A stretch of DNA of 5,407 bases from an uncultured Paenibacillaceae bacterium (GTDB lineage: Bacteria > Bacillota > Bacilli > Paenibacillales > CALAME01), in NCBI GenBank assembly GCA_937983035.1, contig CALKAN010000203.1:1-5407 (forward strand), in the 5' to 3' direction. The translations under genes were made by a program, and so were the position numbers. The notes under the pieces are model-generated. The model saw only the letters and a list, made by a program, of their open reading frames with translations, searched no databases and was not told where the DNA came from. Of the stretch, positions 4,523 through 5,407 are shown one piece after another. The number at the start of each line of letters is the position of its first letter. Position 1 is the stretch's first letter.

Positions 4523-5320
4523 TCATTCATCCAAATGATATTTTTGCAAGTGTCTGGTGATCTCGAGCAATTGTTCCAAATGTGCATTGCCTTCAATCAC
4601 ATAGGACACAGGATCAGCATTCAAATAAATTTGAACAGGTTCTTCCGACCGCACATATGCTTGCCCGACAGGCGTTTCTATTACATTTGCGCTGTCCGTC
4701 AGCTGTTCTTCTCCCTCTAGATTCGCAGTAATCGTCATCCATTGCTGGGACTCGGTTTCATATCTCAGCTCAACCATGACCGGTTGCTGCGCTTCCGTCC
4801 CGCGGCCGATAATGTCCGTTAATATGAACGCATTTGGCAGCAGGTCAGGAATGACCAGCTCTCCTGCAAATGATTTTGCGGCCTCATCCAATGTGCGATA
4901 ACGCCATTCCTGCAAATGCTGCGCTTGACCTGGCACAATATCCGAATCCACTTCGTTATTGGCTGCAAATATATCCATAGGTTCTTCGCCGGTCGATAAC
5001 GTTGAGCCGTGGTGCACGCTTTCGATGGCAAAATCAGATTCAGGCACCCATTCTCCAGGCAAATCGGGTTCTTGCAAGAGTGTCGGGATCATCACGAGCA
5101 TAAAGATGGCTGCTGCGGCAACAGGAGCAAAATAATGGAGTTTCCAACTTTTCCATTTCGGCATCTCCGCCTTAGACGTGCTCCTAATTTGTTGTTCCAA
5201 GGCAGCTTGTTTCAGAATTCGCTCTTTCAATGCGGCATCCATATAAATGTCTTTAAACAAGTGCTCATCTGCTTCTGCCTTGTATCGTTCTTGCAGAGCT
5301 TTGTGCATCTCGTTATTCAT
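4523..5320 (-). CDS. Single-pass membrane anti-sigma factor with DUF4367-like outer domain
   Basis: This encodes 265 residues. The N-terminal cytoplasmic part (1-61) is charged and helical (DAALKERILKQAA at 28-40), as expected for the sigma-binding region. One membrane helix runs from about 62 to 82. The outer part starts with an acidic stretch, and from about 155 to 258 it resembles DUF4367: a beta-rich domain (VELRYETESQQWMTI, ETPVGQAYVRSEEPVQIYL) closing with SYVIEGNAHLEQLLEITRHL. In Bacilli such proteins hold a partner ECF sigma factor at the membrane until an envelope signal releases it. There is no cysteine in the protein, so it is not a zinc-binding (HxxxCxxC) anti-sigma factor. The start overlaps the sigma stop by four bases (ATGA at 5320-5317), with GGAGG 10 bases upstream, which indicates translational coupling. 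The assignment rests on the gene order and topology as well as the C-terminal pattern. Confidence 0.85.
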   Translation of the reverse strand: MNNEMHKALQERYKAEADEHLFKDIYMDAALKERILKQAALEQQIRSTSKAEMPKWKSWKLHYFAPVAAAAIFMLVMIPTLLQEPDLPGEWVPESDFAIESVHHGSTLSTGEEPMDIFAANNEVDSDIVPGQAQHLQEWRYRTLDEAAKSFAGELVIPDLLPNAFILTDIIGRGTEAQQPVMVELRYETESQQWMTITANLEGEEQLTDSANVIETPVGQAYVRSEEPVQIYLNADPVSYVIEGNAHLEQLLEITRHLQKYHLDE

Positions 5321-5407
5321 GAAGTCAACCCCTCCTCTCTCAACTGCTTCCCCAGCAACTCTGTCGCCCGATGCAGAAGAACGCGCACCGTTCCTTCGGG
5401 GACGTCA
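5317..5407 (-). CDS. ECF RNA polymerase sigma factor, C-terminal end only
   Basis: The last 29 codons are visible before the TGA at 5317-5319; the rest lies beyond the right edge. The peptide begins DVPEGTVRVLLHRATELL, which matches the second helix-turn-helix of sigma region 4 (the '-x-GTV-x-x-x-L-x-RA' pattern that reads the -35 element). It ends with a short charged tail. Together with the overlapping membrane anti-sigma gene this identifies an ECF (sigma-70 family) factor. The subgroup and promoter motif cannot be judged from so little. The operon promoter is outside the window; such pairs are often autoregulated, which cannot be checked here. Confidence 0.85.
   Translation of the reverse strand, partial: DVPEGTVRVLLHRATELLGKQLREEGLTS
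5331..5335 (-). promoter_or_regulatory. Ribosome binding site for the anti-sigma gene, inside the sigma coding region
   Basis: GGAGG on the minus strand lies 10 bases before the ATG at 5320 and encodes part of the sigma C terminus (Arg-Glu-Glu-Gly). Together with the ATGA overlap it suggests the two proteins are made in a fixed ratio. Confidence 0.7.

Noticed and set aside
4505..4526. ATG at 4526 overlapping the anti-sigma stop as the surface-protein start
   Set aside because: The ATGA overlap is suggestive, but the only strong ribosome binding site lies downstream of it and is ideally placed for 4505; kept as an alternative.

Overview
The window looks like chromosomal DNA from a Gram-positive, low-to-moderate GC bacterium of the Bacillales, most like Paenibacillaceae. 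The reasons are strong AGGAGG-type ribosome binding sites, a Bacillus-type lipoprotein, a CtaM/YozB (DUF420) homologue, and an ECF sigma/membrane anti-sigma pair of the kind common in Bacillus and Paenibacillus. The genus is inferred. No mobile element, CRISPR array, rRNA or canonical tRNA was seen.

Layout from left to right. (1) Positions 1-854, minus strand: the N-terminal 284 residues of a cytoplasmic beta-propeller-like protein that runs off the left edge, with an 8-14-8 dyad just upstream of its start. (2) Positions 855-1302: a 448-base gap without a gene but dense in dyad symmetry. It includes a compact three-way junction and an adjoining long hairpin, with a T5 run beside it on the minus strand, and may be an undescribed structured RNA. 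(3) Positions 1303-1902, minus: a secreted TIMP/NTR-like protein whose mature form should begin with cysteine. (4) Positions 1903-2215: a divergent intergenic region with a clear extended -10 promoter for the plus-strand gene and an 18-bp palindrome. (5) Positions 2216-2734, plus: a lipoprotein with two similar half-domains. (6) Positions 2885-3433, plus: a five-helix DUF420 protein, probably CtaM, a cytochrome oxidase assembly factor. (7) Positions 3445-3518: a nested bidirectional terminator between convergent genes. (8) Positions 5407-3507, minus: a three-gene operon made of the tail of an ECF sigma factor, a single-pass anti-sigma factor with a DUF4367-like outer domain, and an exported protein with four 8-residue QIEP repeats, two copies of an unrecognised domain of about 70 residues, and a C-terminal membrane anchor.

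How the genes fit together. The right-hand operon is the most coherent unit. The sigma and anti-sigma genes overlap by four bases, and the surface-protein gene follows 17 bases later with its own strong ribosome binding site. This suggests an envelope-sensing module in which the third gene is a sensor accessory or an effector (inference). The TIMP-like protein, the lipoprotein and the surface protein all act outside the membrane, so the window is rich in envelope proteins of unknown role. The most novel items are the structured element at 1095-1231 and the duplicated domain of the operon's third gene.
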